A program made the translations under genes and the position numbers. From Piscinibacter caeni (lineage in GTDB: Bacteria > Pseudomonadota > Gammaproteobacteria > Burkholderiales > Burkholderiaceae_C): DNA of 64,000 bases. The notes below the pieces were generated by a model, which was given only the letters and a program-made list of their open reading frames with translations, ran no database searches and was not told the origin of the DNA. The number at the start of each line of letters is the position of its first letter. Position 1 is the stretch's first letter. Below, piece by piece: positions 8,734 through 17,656 of the stretch. The stretch lies in the NCBI GenBank assembly GCA_003265685.1, contig QJOU01000013.1:1-64000 (forward strand), read 5' to 3'.

Positions 8734-10011
8734 CTAGGAGGACTCCGCTGCGGCTACTCTCTCGAGCGAGAGCTTTGGCAGAAACTGCGCATCGGTCAAC
8801 TCCCGGGGCGTTGGTAGCGGCATGCCACCACTGAACAGCTTCCGAACAGCCGCATGGTCTGCTGAAGAATTAACCGATTCTACGCATGACAACGTGCCAC
8901 CATTGAATCGAAAGATGGAGAATTTGCCCGACGCGGGGTCTCCGCTCACCCAACGCTCGTCGTTACCGTCGCCGATTCCGGCAATCTGAATCGACGTGCT
9001 GTACTGGCGTGTCCAGAAACACGGTGTACCTTGGTAGACTTCACCCATCATTCCAGTCAGTCGACCGGCGACGTACTTGGCCTGGTCAACTGCGTTCTGC
9101 ACAGACTCAAGTCGCACTCGCCGACGCGCATGAACACTGGGGAAACTAGAACAATCACCAATAGCACTTATCCGCTCATCTGAAGTGAGAAGAGATCCAT
9201 CGACTACAATTCCGTTATCGACCGTCAAAGCGGCCTCTTCCGCAAGAGCGATGTTCGGCGATACCCCGACTCCCACCAAAACAATGCGAGCCGGCAACCG
9301 TACACCATCATCAAGTTCTACGGCGGAGACGCGTCCCGATCGGCCATGAAAGGCCACGGCGCAACGACCCGTCATGATCGAAACACCATGCGCTGCGTGC
9401 TCGCTGGCAACATAGCCAGAGATCTCCGGGGCGACAACGCGGGACATGACCCGGTCCTCAGCCTCCACGACCGTGACACGCTGACCAGCTTTGGCAGCCA
9501 CTGCAGCCACTTCCATCCCGATGAAGCCGCCACCGATCACCACCATGTCCCCTGGTTCTCGGAACAGATTGCGAAGTGCCTCTGCATGCTCGACTGTGCG
9601 CAAACTGAGCACGCCTTCGAGATGCACCCCGGGAACACGAAGTGCCCGCGGAGTGGCGCCCATAGCAATCACTAGATGGTCGTACCCTATTCTCTCACCT
9701 GAGTCCAGCGTGACGATGTTCGACGACCTGTCGATGGCGAGCCCCTTCTTCCCAAGCCGCATCACCAGTTCCAGGCTTTCCTGGTTAGCCCCCAACCGCA
9801 GCGCGAGCGTGCCGGCGGAGTCGGAACCTTCTAGATACCCCTTTGACAAGGGCGGACGGCGATAGGGCCAGTGTGGTTCATCACCAACGAGCGTGACACA
9901 CCCTCTGTATCCGAAGTCCCGCAACGAGGCAGCGACCTGGAAACCAGCTTGGCCGGCTCCGAGGACGAGGATTGCCCTCGTATCTCCGCGCTCTTGAGCT
10001 GTAGAAATCAC
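8734..10011 (-). CDS. NAD(P)H-dependent rubredoxin/ferredoxin reductase (AlkT-like)
   Basis: The 425-residue flavoprotein has two dinucleotide folds: an N-terminal FAD site (ILVLGAGQAGFQVAASLR, residues 12-29) and a central NAD(P)H site (MVVIGGGFIGMEVAAVAAKAG). It also has the FAD-binding ISAIGDCSSFPS block and a C-terminal reductase domain. This layout fits rubredoxin reductases and oxygenase-coupled ferredoxin reductases, which pass electrons from NAD(P)H to rubredoxin and then to AlkB. The start chosen is the GTG at 10011, because GGGAG lies 7 bp upstream and the length then matches the family. The much longer open frame upstream has no homology. A candidate operator is 216 bp upstream. 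Confidence 0.88.
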   Translation of the reverse strand: MISTAQERGDTRAILVLGAGQAGFQVAASLRDFGYRGCVTLVGDEPHWPYRRPPLSKGYLEGSDSAGTLALRLGANQESLELVMRLGKKGLAIDRSSNIVTLDSGERIGYDHLVIAMGATPRALRVPGVHLEGVLSLRTVEHAEALRNLFREPGDMVVIGGGFIGMEVAAVAAKAGQRVTVVEAEDRVMSRVVAPEISGYVASEHAAHGVSIMTGRCAVAFHGRSGRVSAVELDDGVRLPARIVLVGVGVSPNIALAEEAALTVDNGIVVDGSLLTSDERISAIGDCSSFPSVHARRRVRLESVQNAVDQAKYVAGRLTGMMGEVYQGTPCFWTRQYSTSIQIAGIGDGNDERWVSGDPASGKFSIFRFNGGTLSCVESVNSSADHAAVRKLFSGGMPLPTPRELTDAQFLPKLSLERVAAAESS

Positions 10012-10562
10012 CCTATCGTCTCCCACGATTCGACTCTTCTCTATCTTGTGACCGTGAACCAGACCCGTCGAGGGCGTGGGCAGACTTCCGTTCGCTGGAA
10101 GCGTCTCCACGTGTGAGAGCAACCATCTTGGCCCTAAATAGCCCCGTCGACACAGCGATGAATTGTCGACACACAATCCTCTTGGTCGCCACAGTCCAAT
10201 TGCACAGCATCCTGCAAGACGATGCCCCCCTCTAAAGAGAGGTTTCCGAACCTCCCCGAGATCTTGGAGGCTCTTGACGTGAGCCATACACCGCTCTGGA
10301 GATGGGTGAACGATTTGTGGTCGAGCCGATCGCTGCAACTCCTCGAATGCGAGGTCCTTCCATCGACCGACAGCGAACAGAAGCGCGCTGACCTCACCGT
10401 CCGGTTCACCCCGGAATCGTGGCGCGCAAAACCGTGACGCGGACATCAGACGCTCGCGATGCAGACATGAACAAACCTCCACCGCAGAACCGTTGGCCCG
10501 ATCCGCTCGTGCAGACGGCGACTTATGAATATCGCGCGTCAGGTCATCTTCGCGAAATGCTA
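10012..10562. other. Intergenic region with one candidate operator
   Basis: There is no convincing gene between the reductase start and the small conserved gene. The 17-bp operator copy at 10227-10243 lies here and continues into a second dyad (AGGTT-TCCG-AACCT, 10240-10253). Confidence 0.45.
10227..10243. promoter_or_regulatory. Candidate 17-bp operator, copy 3 (reductase gene)
   Basis: The plus-strand sequence is CCCCTCTAAAGAGAGGT, the most symmetric copy. It lies upstream of the rubredoxin-reductase-like gene and overlaps a short dyad at 10240-10253. Confidence 0.5.
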
Positions 10563-10895
10563 CTAGCCACGCCGGCACTCTGTATTGTCGCGCGACGTAG
10601 CGCCCTCCCGCTGCGATGCGCCTACACCTGCGTGAAGGTACGTCGAGCCATCCAACACTTCATGCTCCGTGGCGCCCGGCCTGCAGCCGCATGAACGATT
10701 TTCAACGAACGGAATAAAAAACTCACGCCCAACCAGGGCTCGCGCGTAGAGATAGTTACTCAGCGCTGCCCTGCTCAAGCGATCCATGTCCACACGCCCA
10801 TCGATAGTGCACGGGAAGGAAAGTGCACGCCCCGCGTTGAAAAGCGACTGAAAGCGCAGCTCAAAGTTGAAGGCGTTGTTGACTTGTGTGCTCAC
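10563..10895 (-). CDS. Small conserved protein with an unusual C-terminal extension
   Basis: The first 65 residues resemble a family of small uncharacterised proteobacterial proteins with the pattern FQSLFNAGRALSFPCTIDGR followed by VDMDRLSRAALSNYLYARALVGREF. Family members I know usually end soon after the GRE motif. Here the frame continues for about 45 more residues with no family resemblance, so the native stop may have been lost. The GTG start at 10895 has a strong ribosome binding site, GGGAGGTC. A candidate operator is about 210 bp upstream, which places it in the same regulon as the alkane genes. Its function is unknown. Confidence 0.6.
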   Translation of the reverse strand: MSTQVNNAFNFELRFQSLFNAGRALSFPCTIDGRVDMDRLSRAALSNYLYARALVGREFFIPFVENRSCGCRPGATEHEVLDGSTYLHAGVGASQREGATSRDNTECRRG

Positions 10896-11299
10896 GACGA
10901 CCTCCCAAACCAGGCGACATATCAGCGTGACCTGTATGTTCGATATCTATAGCCCTGCGCCACAGAAGAATGCTGATTCGCGTCGTGCGTTCCCGTGGAC
11001 ATCTGGCAATGAAAGCCGCGAGCGAGACAGTGGACAGCTTGAGCCAAGAAGTACGCGATTGGATCATCTATGCCATGATCTTCGTTCACTGATAGCGCGG
11101 AGGCAACCTGCCGAAAGGGAGGTTTTGGGGAAGGTTGTGCTGGTGCCCTTCCCATATCGCAACGATCGCGCACGAGCAGCCCTCTGATGCTCATTGCATC
11201 GCGAGCTAGCGATTGCCAGCGCCCAGTCAGCGACCGAGGGCGCCTGTGCCGCACTAATGTAAATTATTTCAATGGGTTGCTTCTGCGGCTCACTCGGTT
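10896..11299. other. Intergenic region with one candidate operator
   Basis: I see no gene here. The 17-bp operator copy at 11107-11123 is the only structure noted. Confidence 0.4.
11107..11123. promoter_or_regulatory. Candidate 17-bp operator, copy 4 (small conserved gene)
   Basis: The plus-strand sequence is CCTGCCGAAAGGGAGGT, the most divergent of the five copies but in the same orientation. It is about 210 bp upstream of the gene starting at 10895. Confidence 0.4.
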
Positions 11300-11625
11300 G
11301 CGCCGCCGACGGCGCGTAAGTGGCTCGTGCGCTACTTGGCCGAAGAAGAGACTGAGACTGCGCTGCAGGGCCGCGCACGGCGCGCTTCCCCGGACGCCGC
11401 GCTGGCGCCGCTCGATGATCTTCAGTGCCTTTGCCGGCTTGGACGCTGCAGCGCCAGATTGCTCATGGGGGTGTCGGCCTCCACGTCGGCCGCGCGCTGT
11501 CAGGCGCCGACCTATACAAGCTCGGCGATCTGCAGCTTGCAGCGCTACGTGCACACGGCGCCCGCGAATTGCTGTACTTCGACACCAAGAAGGTGGCCAC
11601 GTCGCGCTGCGCGAGTGAGCCCACC
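11300..11625 (+). mobile_element. Decayed IS481-family transposase N-terminal fragment
   Basis: The translated frames recall the N-terminal part of IS481-type transposases. A helix-turn-helix segment reads TARKWLVRYLAEEE and RARRASPDAA. After a frameshift come RIAHG-like and VGLHVGRALSGADLYKLGDLQ stretches, ending with ELLYFDTKKVAT, which corresponds to the first catalytic Asp region (DxKK). There is no intact reading frame and the integrase core is missing, so this is a relic between the regulator gene and the small conserved gene. Confidence 0.55.
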
Positions 11626-11824
11626 TGTCATGACCTCAGGCCAGCGCACGCAAGCTCCGCTCAGCTGGCATCATCTCTAAATCCGGCATCGGTTCCATGC
11701 CGGAATTAGCGGTGTTGCCCCCGTTGAGATGGCTTCCATGGCAGGTGAGCAACAACCTCTTGACCGTCCAGAATAAGTAGCAAACGGCGGATTTGCGCGC
11801 CACAGCCCTCAATCAATCGGTAAT

Positions 11825-14518
11825 TCAACTATCTAACAGCCCAAGTTTTCTCCCTGCGGTGACAGCCGTCAGGCGGTTAGTCACGTTCAACTTTCCGTAA
11901 ATGTTCTTCAAGTGCCATTTCAGTGTGCCCTCGGTGATGTACAGCGTATCGGCAAGCTGCCGATTGGATAGGTCCGATTGCAACCTCCGCAAGATTTTCA
12001 GCTCACGCCCCGTAAGCGACTCGGCCCCGGCTATGAACGCCGACGTCTTTGGATCGCTCTTTTGAACACTGAAGGCAGCCAGGATCTGGCGCAGATACTC
12101 GCCGGTAGGAGAACTGGCCCGGGCCGCCAATCCCGCAGCGGAGATAAGCAGCAACCGCATCTGCTCACCCTCGTCTACGAATACTCGGACATAACCTTCC
12201 GACATCGCGACTTCGATAGCCCTTTGAAGAGCGTCCCCAGCCCTCTCATGTTCCTTCCCGGCCTGGGCGGCAAGGGCCCGAATCAATAGAAGTTCGACCT
12301 GCTTCCTTTTCTGGCCGGTCCGAATCGCTCGCTGTAACGCAGGCTCGGTGAGTTCGCAGGCAACTGAATTGTTCCCCTTCAACAACGCTATCCGGCTTTC
12401 GATGCGTGGGGCCTTGTCAGACATCGCGCTCTCAAACGCATCGGCGGGACCGCACTCCGAGAAGTTCTGCAACTCTAGCCACTGTGCCTGCGCTTGGCCA
12501 AGCTCGCGATGTCTCAGAAGGAGGTCAATCCGCTCTGCCGCCAAAGCCACGACTAGCCGGGACAGACCGTGCGTCCTGCCGATCACTTCACCTTCAGCAA
12601 GCGTTTCGAGTGCGTCGAGATGGGAGCCTTGAGCGTTCTGCAGCCTCGCTAGCGCAACGTGGCCCATAATAATGGAGTCGACCGAGGTTTGCTCAATGAG
12701 TGCAGTGAGGCCATGCTCAAGCGCCGCACCCGCTTCTTCCAGCCGATTCATCTCGTAAAGCAGCGGAGCTCGGATCGCGTGTAGCATGATCTCCACAGCA
12801 GTTTCCCCACCAAGATGCGTGGCGACCGCTGTCACTGCCTCGTCGCACTCGTAAAGGGCCTGTCGATATCGCCCTTGCTTGCTTAAAACCGTTGCTAGCC
12901 ACATATCGACCCAGGCTTTGACGTAGTACCCCTTGCATTCGTCTACATATCGTTGGGCAGTTCGCAGATGCGCTAGGCTGACTTCAAAGTCAGTGTCGGC
13001 CATCGCACCGCATCCCACCACGATGTTAGCGATAGCCAGATCGATAGGTTCTGCGTCCGGCCAGCGCGACAACCAGCTTCGTGCGTATGGCGCGGCATCC
13101 TGTGCTCGATCGCAGAGGGTAGGTACGGTGCACCTTTCCAGTTCAACTGCCTGCCTTATGCGGCTCAAGCGCTGGTCGTCGAACCCATGCGAAGCTGCAT
13201 CGGGTCTGTTTGTCGGTTCGGCGAATTCAATTATGAGTTTAGCAAGTACGGCTTTCGCCTCTGCAGCTCGTCTAAGGACTGCGAGTGACCAGGCTTGCTT
13301 CACCCTGATCTCCGGGAATTGCGCCAGGGCCTCCAGTGGAAGCTTGTTCGCCCAATAAAGGAACGTAGCATGACGGCCCTGATACCGCGCCATCGTACGC
13401 GCATAGTGGTCTATCAACGCCGCAGCGTTCTTGACGTTGCCGACGTCTAAGCTTAGATCGATGGCGGCGTCGATTCGACCATTGTCAGTCAACCAGGCGA
13501 GTGCACGCTCGACATATGGGCCGATTTGATTGATACCCTGTCGGCGTATTCTTATCAACAGGAAATCTCGCACAATTGGATGCAGTGCATACGGAAGCAT
13601 TGCGTCATTGCTGCGACTAATAGGGAGCGCGCGCCGCTGCAATTCGGCAAGGACAGCCTCTGCGTCGCTCATTTCTGTCGCAGCAGCCACCAAGCGGCCA
13701 TTGAACCGCCGCAACATCGCGAGGCAGAGCAACAACTGAGCAGCGCGATCCGGCAACTGCGATAGGAGAACTTCGCTCAGGTACTCCGAAATGGCCTGTG
13801 GTCGCTCCAGCAGGCCTTGCAACAGATTATTTTGACTTTCTTCATCGCTGTGCAGAGTCATCGCAATGAGTCGCACGATCGCTGGCCAACCCTCGCTGCG
13901 TTCATAGATGGCCTGTACCAATGCCTGTCTCGGCTTGACACTGTACTGCCTCAGAATCTGTGCAATATCCGACTGGTTGAATGCCAACTGAATATGGTCA
14001 ACGACGTGTAAGCGGCGATCGAGAGCCGCCTCGCTGGAAAGCGAACTCAAATTGGCACGCCCACTCAACACCAACGCCATACGTTCAGGCTGGTGACGAA
14101 TTAACGGGCGTAAAAGGGTCGCGGCCGTGTTGTCTGACAGCCAATGAACGTCATCGACGAACAATACAGTCCGCTCCTGGCGTGAAGCCATTTCCGCAAC
14201 CAGGGCCATGATTACGGCGCGTTTCCCGCGGTCACCAACGCCGTTGACCAATGACTGCGATCGTTCCGTATCGGCTGGAGAAAAGGCGTGGAGCAAATCG
14301 ATCGCGAGCTTATCGCCATCCTGATCATCGCCGTCAACCAGTAGCCAAACGACACGGTAACCCAGTGCGATGACTTCTTCTCTCCACTCGCTCAGCAGGG
14401 TCGACTTGCCATAGCCAGCCGGGGCGCTCACGGCAAACACAGGCCGAGACACAGTGCGAAACGCCGCAGGCAACTTCCAGCGCTCCGGCTTAAGAATCCA
14501 GGAGGCCGCTTTATGCAT
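11825..14518 (-). CDS. alkS-like: LuxR-family MalT/AlkS-type transcriptional activator
   Basis: The 897-residue protein has the full MalT-subfamily layout. An N-terminal STAND ATPase carries Walker A PAGYGKSTLLSEW (near residues 31-43) and Walker B TVLFVDDVHWL. A long helical, TPR-like sensor middle follows. At the extreme C terminus is a LuxR helix-turn-helix containing LTGRELKILRRLQSDLSNRQLADTLYITEGTLKWHLKNIYGKL (given here as a region, about residues 830-890). AlkS, the activator of Pseudomonas alkane genes, belongs to this subfamily. The ATG at 14518 follows GGTGGAG with 6-bp spacing and is preferred to the GTG at 14530. It lies just downstream of the rubredoxin genes and probably activates the alk units. 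Confidence 0.9.
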   Translation of the reverse strand: MHKAASWILKPERWKLPAAFRTVSRPVFAVSAPAGYGKSTLLSEWREEVIALGYRVVWLLVDGDDQDGDKLAIDLLHAFSPADTERSQSLVNGVGDRGKRAVIMALVAEMASRQERTVLFVDDVHWLSDNTAATLLRPLIRHQPERMALVLSGRANLSSLSSEAALDRRLHVVDHIQLAFNQSDIAQILRQYSVKPRQALVQAIYERSEGWPAIVRLIAMTLHSDEESQNNLLQGLLERPQAISEYLSEVLLSQLPDRAAQLLLCLAMLRRFNGRLVAAATEMSDAEAVLAELQRRALPISRSNDAMLPYALHPIVRDFLLIRIRRQGINQIGPYVERALAWLTDNGRIDAAIDLSLDVGNVKNAAALIDHYARTMARYQGRHATFLYWANKLPLEALAQFPEIRVKQAWSLAVLRRAAEAKAVLAKLIIEFAEPTNRPDAASHGFDDQRLSRIRQAVELERCTVPTLCDRAQDAAPYARSWLSRWPDAEPIDLAIANIVVGCGAMADTDFEVSLAHLRTAQRYVDECKGYYVKAWVDMWLATVLSKQGRYRQALYECDEAVTAVATHLGGETAVEIMLHAIRAPLLYEMNRLEEAGAALEHGLTALIEQTSVDSIIMGHVALARLQNAQGSHLDALETLAEGEVIGRTHGLSRLVVALAAERIDLLLRHRELGQAQAQWLELQNFSECGPADAFESAMSDKAPRIESRIALLKGNNSVACELTEPALQRAIRTGQKRKQVELLLIRALAAQAGKEHERAGDALQRAIEVAMSEGYVRVFVDEGEQMRLLLISAAGLAARASSPTGEYLRQILAAFSVQKSDPKTSAFIAGAESLTGRELKILRRLQSDLSNRQLADTLYITEGTLKWHLKNIYGKLNVTNRLTAVTAGRKLGLLDS

Positions 14519-14655
14519 TCTCGTCTCCACCGAGTCGCCAGCGAGGCGCCTTTATATTCCTTCAGTCCACAATGTGGCAAGGACCAAGGCTCTCCATCCC
14601 TTTAGTATTTTCCCTCAAATATTATCACACCCGAATGCGGCCAGGCCTTCCCGTT

Positions 14656-14832
14656 TTAGATTTCCACCATCTGAAAATCGGATTTGGGCGATGAGCAGTC
14701 GGGACAAGTCCAGTCGTCCGGAACGTCCTCCCAGGCCGTGCCGGGAGGAATTCCGTCAGATGGCATGCCTAGCTCTTCGTCATAGGTGAAGGAGCACGTA
14801 ACGCATTGCCATTTCTTGAAATTTTTGATCAT
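14656..14832 (-). CDS. Rubredoxin (second copy, 58 residues)
   Basis: This short gene encodes MIKNFKKWQCVTCSFTYDEE...WTCPDCSSPKSDF. The four iron-binding cysteines occur as two CxxC pairs, CVTC and CPDC, about 35 residues apart, with the usual IPPGTAWEDVPDDW core. It carries electrons from the reductase to AlkB. Its ATG overlaps the stop codon of the upstream rubredoxin gene by four bases, so translation is probably coupled. The sequence resembles the AlkG2-type rubredoxins that support alkane hydroxylases, but I could not check this by alignment. Confidence 0.88.
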   Translation of the reverse strand: MIKNFKKWQCVTCSFTYDEELGMPSDGIPPGTAWEDVPDDWTCPDCSSPKSDFQMVEI

Positions 14833-15020
14833 GGTTTCCCTTCATTTTTCTCGTCCGAAAGCGCTACGAAATCCGGTTTTTCGCGCACAGCGCAAATCGG
14901 ACAGGCCCAGCTGTCTGGAATGCTAGCCCACCGTGTCCCCGGAGGGAAGCCTTCGCTTTGATCCCCTTTCTGCTCGTCATAGACGTACTCGCAGATCGGG
15001 CACTTGTATTTCAGTGCCAT
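14829..15020 (-). CDS. Rubredoxin (first copy, 63 residues)
   Basis: The protein has the rubredoxin fold signature: CPIC near residues 8-11, CPIC near 40-43, and the conserved FPPGTRWASIPDSW between them. Unusually, the residue after each CxxC is E or A rather than the common glycine. The ATG at 15020 has AAGGGA upstream. It is followed by the second rubredoxin gene with an ATGA overlap and preceded by the esterase gene 59 bp away, all on one strand with alkB. Which of the two rubredoxins serves AlkB cannot be decided from sequence. Confidence 0.88.
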   Translation of the reverse strand: MALKYKCPICEYVYDEQKGDQSEGFPPGTRWASIPDSWACPICAVREKPDFVALSDEKNEGKP

Positions 15021-15079
15021 GGCGTTCCCTTGTTATGGTTTGTGAGCACCGACATTGCATGCTAAATGCCGCTGCATTT

Positions 15080-16018
15080 TCAGCTTCGGAATCGTTGGCT
15101 CAGCCAATATGTCGACTCGTCCATCATCGCGCGACCTTGGTCCAACGACGTAACGAAACATAATGTTCCGTGGATCGCGCCCACATAGCGCGAAAGCGTA
15201 ACCGTGCCCCCCGCCTCTTTCAATGCATTGGCATAGTTCTCGCCCTCGTCGCGTAGCGGGTCGAATTCCATGGTTTGCACCAGCGCGGGTGGCAGGTTAG
15301 AGAGGCTGTTCGCCAGAATCGGCGAGCAGTTTGGTCGGTACCGGTCCGAAAGCGAGCCGACGTAGTGATCGAAGAACCATTTCATGTCGGCCCCCTCAAG
15401 CAGATAACCCTTCCCGTTCTCAACCATGGAATGCGTTGGCAGCACTCCGCCGTTGATAACAGGATAAACGAGAAGTTGTGCGCAAAGGTTGGGGCCACCT
15501 TCATCACGGACGCGTAGTGCCGTGACAGCCGCAAGATTGCCGCCAGCGCTGTCTCCGGAAACTGCAATTCGATGGGCATCGCCATTAATTTCGCAGGCAA
15601 ATTCGCCAGCCCAGCGAGTCGCCTCAAGGCAATCGTTGGTCGCTGCCGGGAACCTACATTCCGGAGATAATCGATAGTCGACCGATACCACCAAAGCGCT
15701 CGCGCCGAAGCATAATTCACGACAGATAATGTCGTAGGCGTCGAGACTACCGATTACCCAGCCGCCCCCATGGAAATACATTAAAACCGGAAATGGGCCG
15801 TCCCCTTGCGGCGTATAGATTCGCAGTGGAATCTGACCTCCCGGTCCGGGAATCTTCAGGTCGACTGCGGTAGCGATCCTCGCGCGACTCGGCGGCTGGC
15901 TCATGCATAGCGCATCAAACGCGGCGCGACATTCCGCAATCCCCATCTCACGGAAAGGCTTAAGCCCGGCGGCAGCAAACGTCTTCAGCAGAGCCTCGGC
16001 TTGGGGATCAAGCGGCAT
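15080..16018 (-). CDS. Alpha/beta-hydrolase esterase, HSL family
   Basis: The 312-residue protein is a hormone-sensitive-lipase-type carboxylesterase. The oxyanion-hole motif HGGGWVIG is near residue 80, and the nucleophile elbow GDSAGGN is near 155. The acid is probably the Asp in TMEFDPLRDEG, and the histidine lies in GAIHG near 286. The ATG at 16018 follows AGAAGGAGATATC, a strong ribosome binding site. Between alkB and the rubredoxin genes, it fits a role in hydrolysing esters made by the nearby Baeyer-Villiger monooxygenases, giving an alcohol and an acid. The real substrate is an inference. Confidence 0.9.
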   Translation of the reverse strand: MPLDPQAEALLKTFAAAGLKPFREMGIAECRAAFDALCMSQPPSRARIATAVDLKIPGPGGQIPLRIYTPQGDGPFPVLMYFHGGGWVIGSLDAYDIICRELCFGASALVVSVDYRLSPECRFPAATNDCLEATRWAGEFACEINGDAHRIAVSGDSAGGNLAAVTALRVRDEGGPNLCAQLLVYPVINGGVLPTHSMVENGKGYLLEGADMKWFFDHYVGSLSDRYRPNCSPILANSLSNLPPALVQTMEFDPLRDEGENYANALKEAGGTVTLSRYVGAIHGTLCFVTSLDQGRAMMDESTYWLSQRFRS

Positions 16019-16172
16019 TGGGATATCTCCTTCTAGAACACTTTACGTGGCGCTCTGCGACGCCTGCCTAGTGCCGCGGAATGCACAGGACTAATCCGCT
16101 CAGGTCCTTGAGACGCGCATCCGGCGACACCAACGCTCGCCGACTTCTGGAAAGCCTTAGCGAAAAGAGTAC

Positions 16173-17375
16173 TCAGTCACGGACGGGCTGCGCCAGCTGA
16201 TTGGCATAACGTCGGAATAGCTTGCTGCGCTTCCCTGGATCGATGTTGATCTTGGTGAGGTCGCCGTCGTACTGCTTGAGCAAAAGCGGATCCATGACGG
16301 CTCGAAACAGCGGCGGGATGTGACAGAGCCAAACCATCCCCGGATATCCGGACGGCATTGTGGGTACGTCGCTATAGCTACGAAGGGCTTGGTAGCTACG
16401 CGTCGGAAACGCGTGGTGATCCGAGTGTCGCTGCACATGGAAATAGATCACATTCGAGGCAATGTGATCAGTGTTCCATGAGTGCTCAGGTCGGACCCGC
16501 TCGTAACGTCCGTCAGGAAGCTTCTGACGAAGCAACCCGTAGTGTTCTATATAGTCCGCGATCACCAAAAACCAGTAGCCACCGAAGGCGGTAGCAAGCA
16601 GGTACGGGATGATGCTCGAACCCAGCCAGACGATCAGGGCACCGTAGAAGACCAGCGAGATCAGAGCCGGCTGGAGGAATTCGTTCTCCAGCGTCCAGGG
16701 ACCTTTGCCGCTGCGCGCCAAGCGTTCCTTCTCCAGGCGCCAGGGTCGAATAAATCCCGTGTACGGGAGTTCGCGCAGCGCGAAGAAATAGATGCCCTCA
16801 CCCATGCGAGCGGAACTGGAGTCCTCAGGAGTAGCAACATCCCGATGATGACCACGGTTGTGATCGATCATGTATTGGCCGTAGGCCGTGACCGCCAAGC
16901 AGATCTTGGACATCCAGCGTTCGAGTGCGTCCTTCTTATGACCAAGCTCGTGGGAAGTAACGAGCGCAAGACCATTGGCAAGACCCACGGAGATGCAGAT
17001 TCCTGCATAGTTGAGCCCGGTAAGGTCGAGCGTTCCAACCGCCCAGGCGCCAGTGATCATCGAAAGGTAGTGAACGGGCACCGTGACGAACGTCAGGTTC
17101 CGATAGTAGTTGTCGTCCTCGAGGGCTTTGATCGCGCTTTCCGGCGGGTTCTTTTGGCTGCTTCCGATAACCATGTCGAGGAGGGGAATCACGACAAAAG
17201 TCAGGAAGGGGGCGAGCCAATAGAACGCTGCCTTCCCGGTCAACTGAGCAGCCGCAATGCCGATGGCGGGCAACATCGGCCACAAAACGCCGATGGGCCA
17301 TGCGTACCGTTTCATATCGCGATATCGCGTCTCCCCGGACCCGCCGCTGTCGTTGTTTGGCAAGCTCGAAATCAT
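16173..17375 (-). CDS. alkB: Alkane 1-monooxygenase (integral-membrane non-haem di-iron hydroxylase)
   Basis: This 400-residue inner-membrane enzyme hydroxylates medium-chain alkanes with O2 and electrons from rubredoxin. All AlkB histidine motifs are present: HELGHKK (Hist-1), HNRGHHRDVATPEDSSSARMGE (Hist-2, spanning about 22 residues), DYIEHYGL (HYG motif) and QRHSDHHAFPTRSYQALR (Hist-3). Six hydrophobic helices are visible. The ATG at 17375 follows GAAGAGGAGAG; the upstream 37 codons are not part of the protein. It heads a minus-strand series with the esterase, two rubredoxins and the regulator. A long leader of about 250 bp contains a GC-rich dyad and, further upstream, a candidate operator next to an IS element. 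Confidence 0.95.
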   Translation of the reverse strand: MISSLPNNDSGGSGETRYRDMKRYAWPIGVLWPMLPAIGIAAAQLTGKAAFYWLAPFLTFVVIPLLDMVIGSSQKNPPESAIKALEDDNYYRNLTFVTVPVHYLSMITGAWAVGTLDLTGLNYAGICISVGLANGLALVTSHELGHKKDALERWMSKICLAVTAYGQYMIDHNRGHHRDVATPEDSSSARMGEGIYFFALRELPYTGFIRPWRLEKERLARSGKGPWTLENEFLQPALISLVFYGALIVWLGSSIIPYLLATAFGGYWFLVIADYIEHYGLLRQKLPDGRYERVRPEHSWNTDHIASNVIYFHVQRHSDHHAFPTRSYQALRSYSDVPTMPSGYPGMVWLCHIPPLFRAVMDPLLLKQYDGDLTKINIDPGKRSKLFRRYANQLAQPVRD

Positions 17376-17499
17376 GTGGCTCTCCTCTTCAATCAGTTGC
17401 ACTGCCGGCCCCGACTGCTTGTCGTCTGATGGGCCGGGAAGCAGCCGCAGCAGTGCCGCTGCTTCTCGAATTGAACTTTGAACCACCGAGGACGTTTCT

Positions 17500-17532
17500 G
17501 GCCCCTCCCGGAAGGGATGTTATAGGGGGGCG
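17500..17532 (-). promoter_or_regulatory. GC-rich dyad in the alkB leader
   Basis: On the minus strand this reads GCCCCCC, then TATAACAT, then CCCTTCC, then GGGAGGGGC, so the ends can pair. A nearly identical element lies at 6459-6492 in the opposite orientation. Part of it also resembles the 17-bp operator. It may be a leader hairpin or a further regulator site, and I cannot distinguish these. Confidence 0.4.
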
Positions 17533-17656
17533 TACTACTGATCTCGCGAGGCGTTGGATCTGAATGCCCAGCGGGCAAGCTAGCATGAGCAAGATGCGGC
17601 CCGCAGCGCTGCCCGAGGGGATGTGGACTTACATAACAGCGTCCCCCTCAAAACGA

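Noticed and set aside
10012-10578. N-terminal extension of the reductase frame by about 190 codons
   Set aside because: It has no homology. The GTG at 10011 has a GGGAG site and gives the family length.
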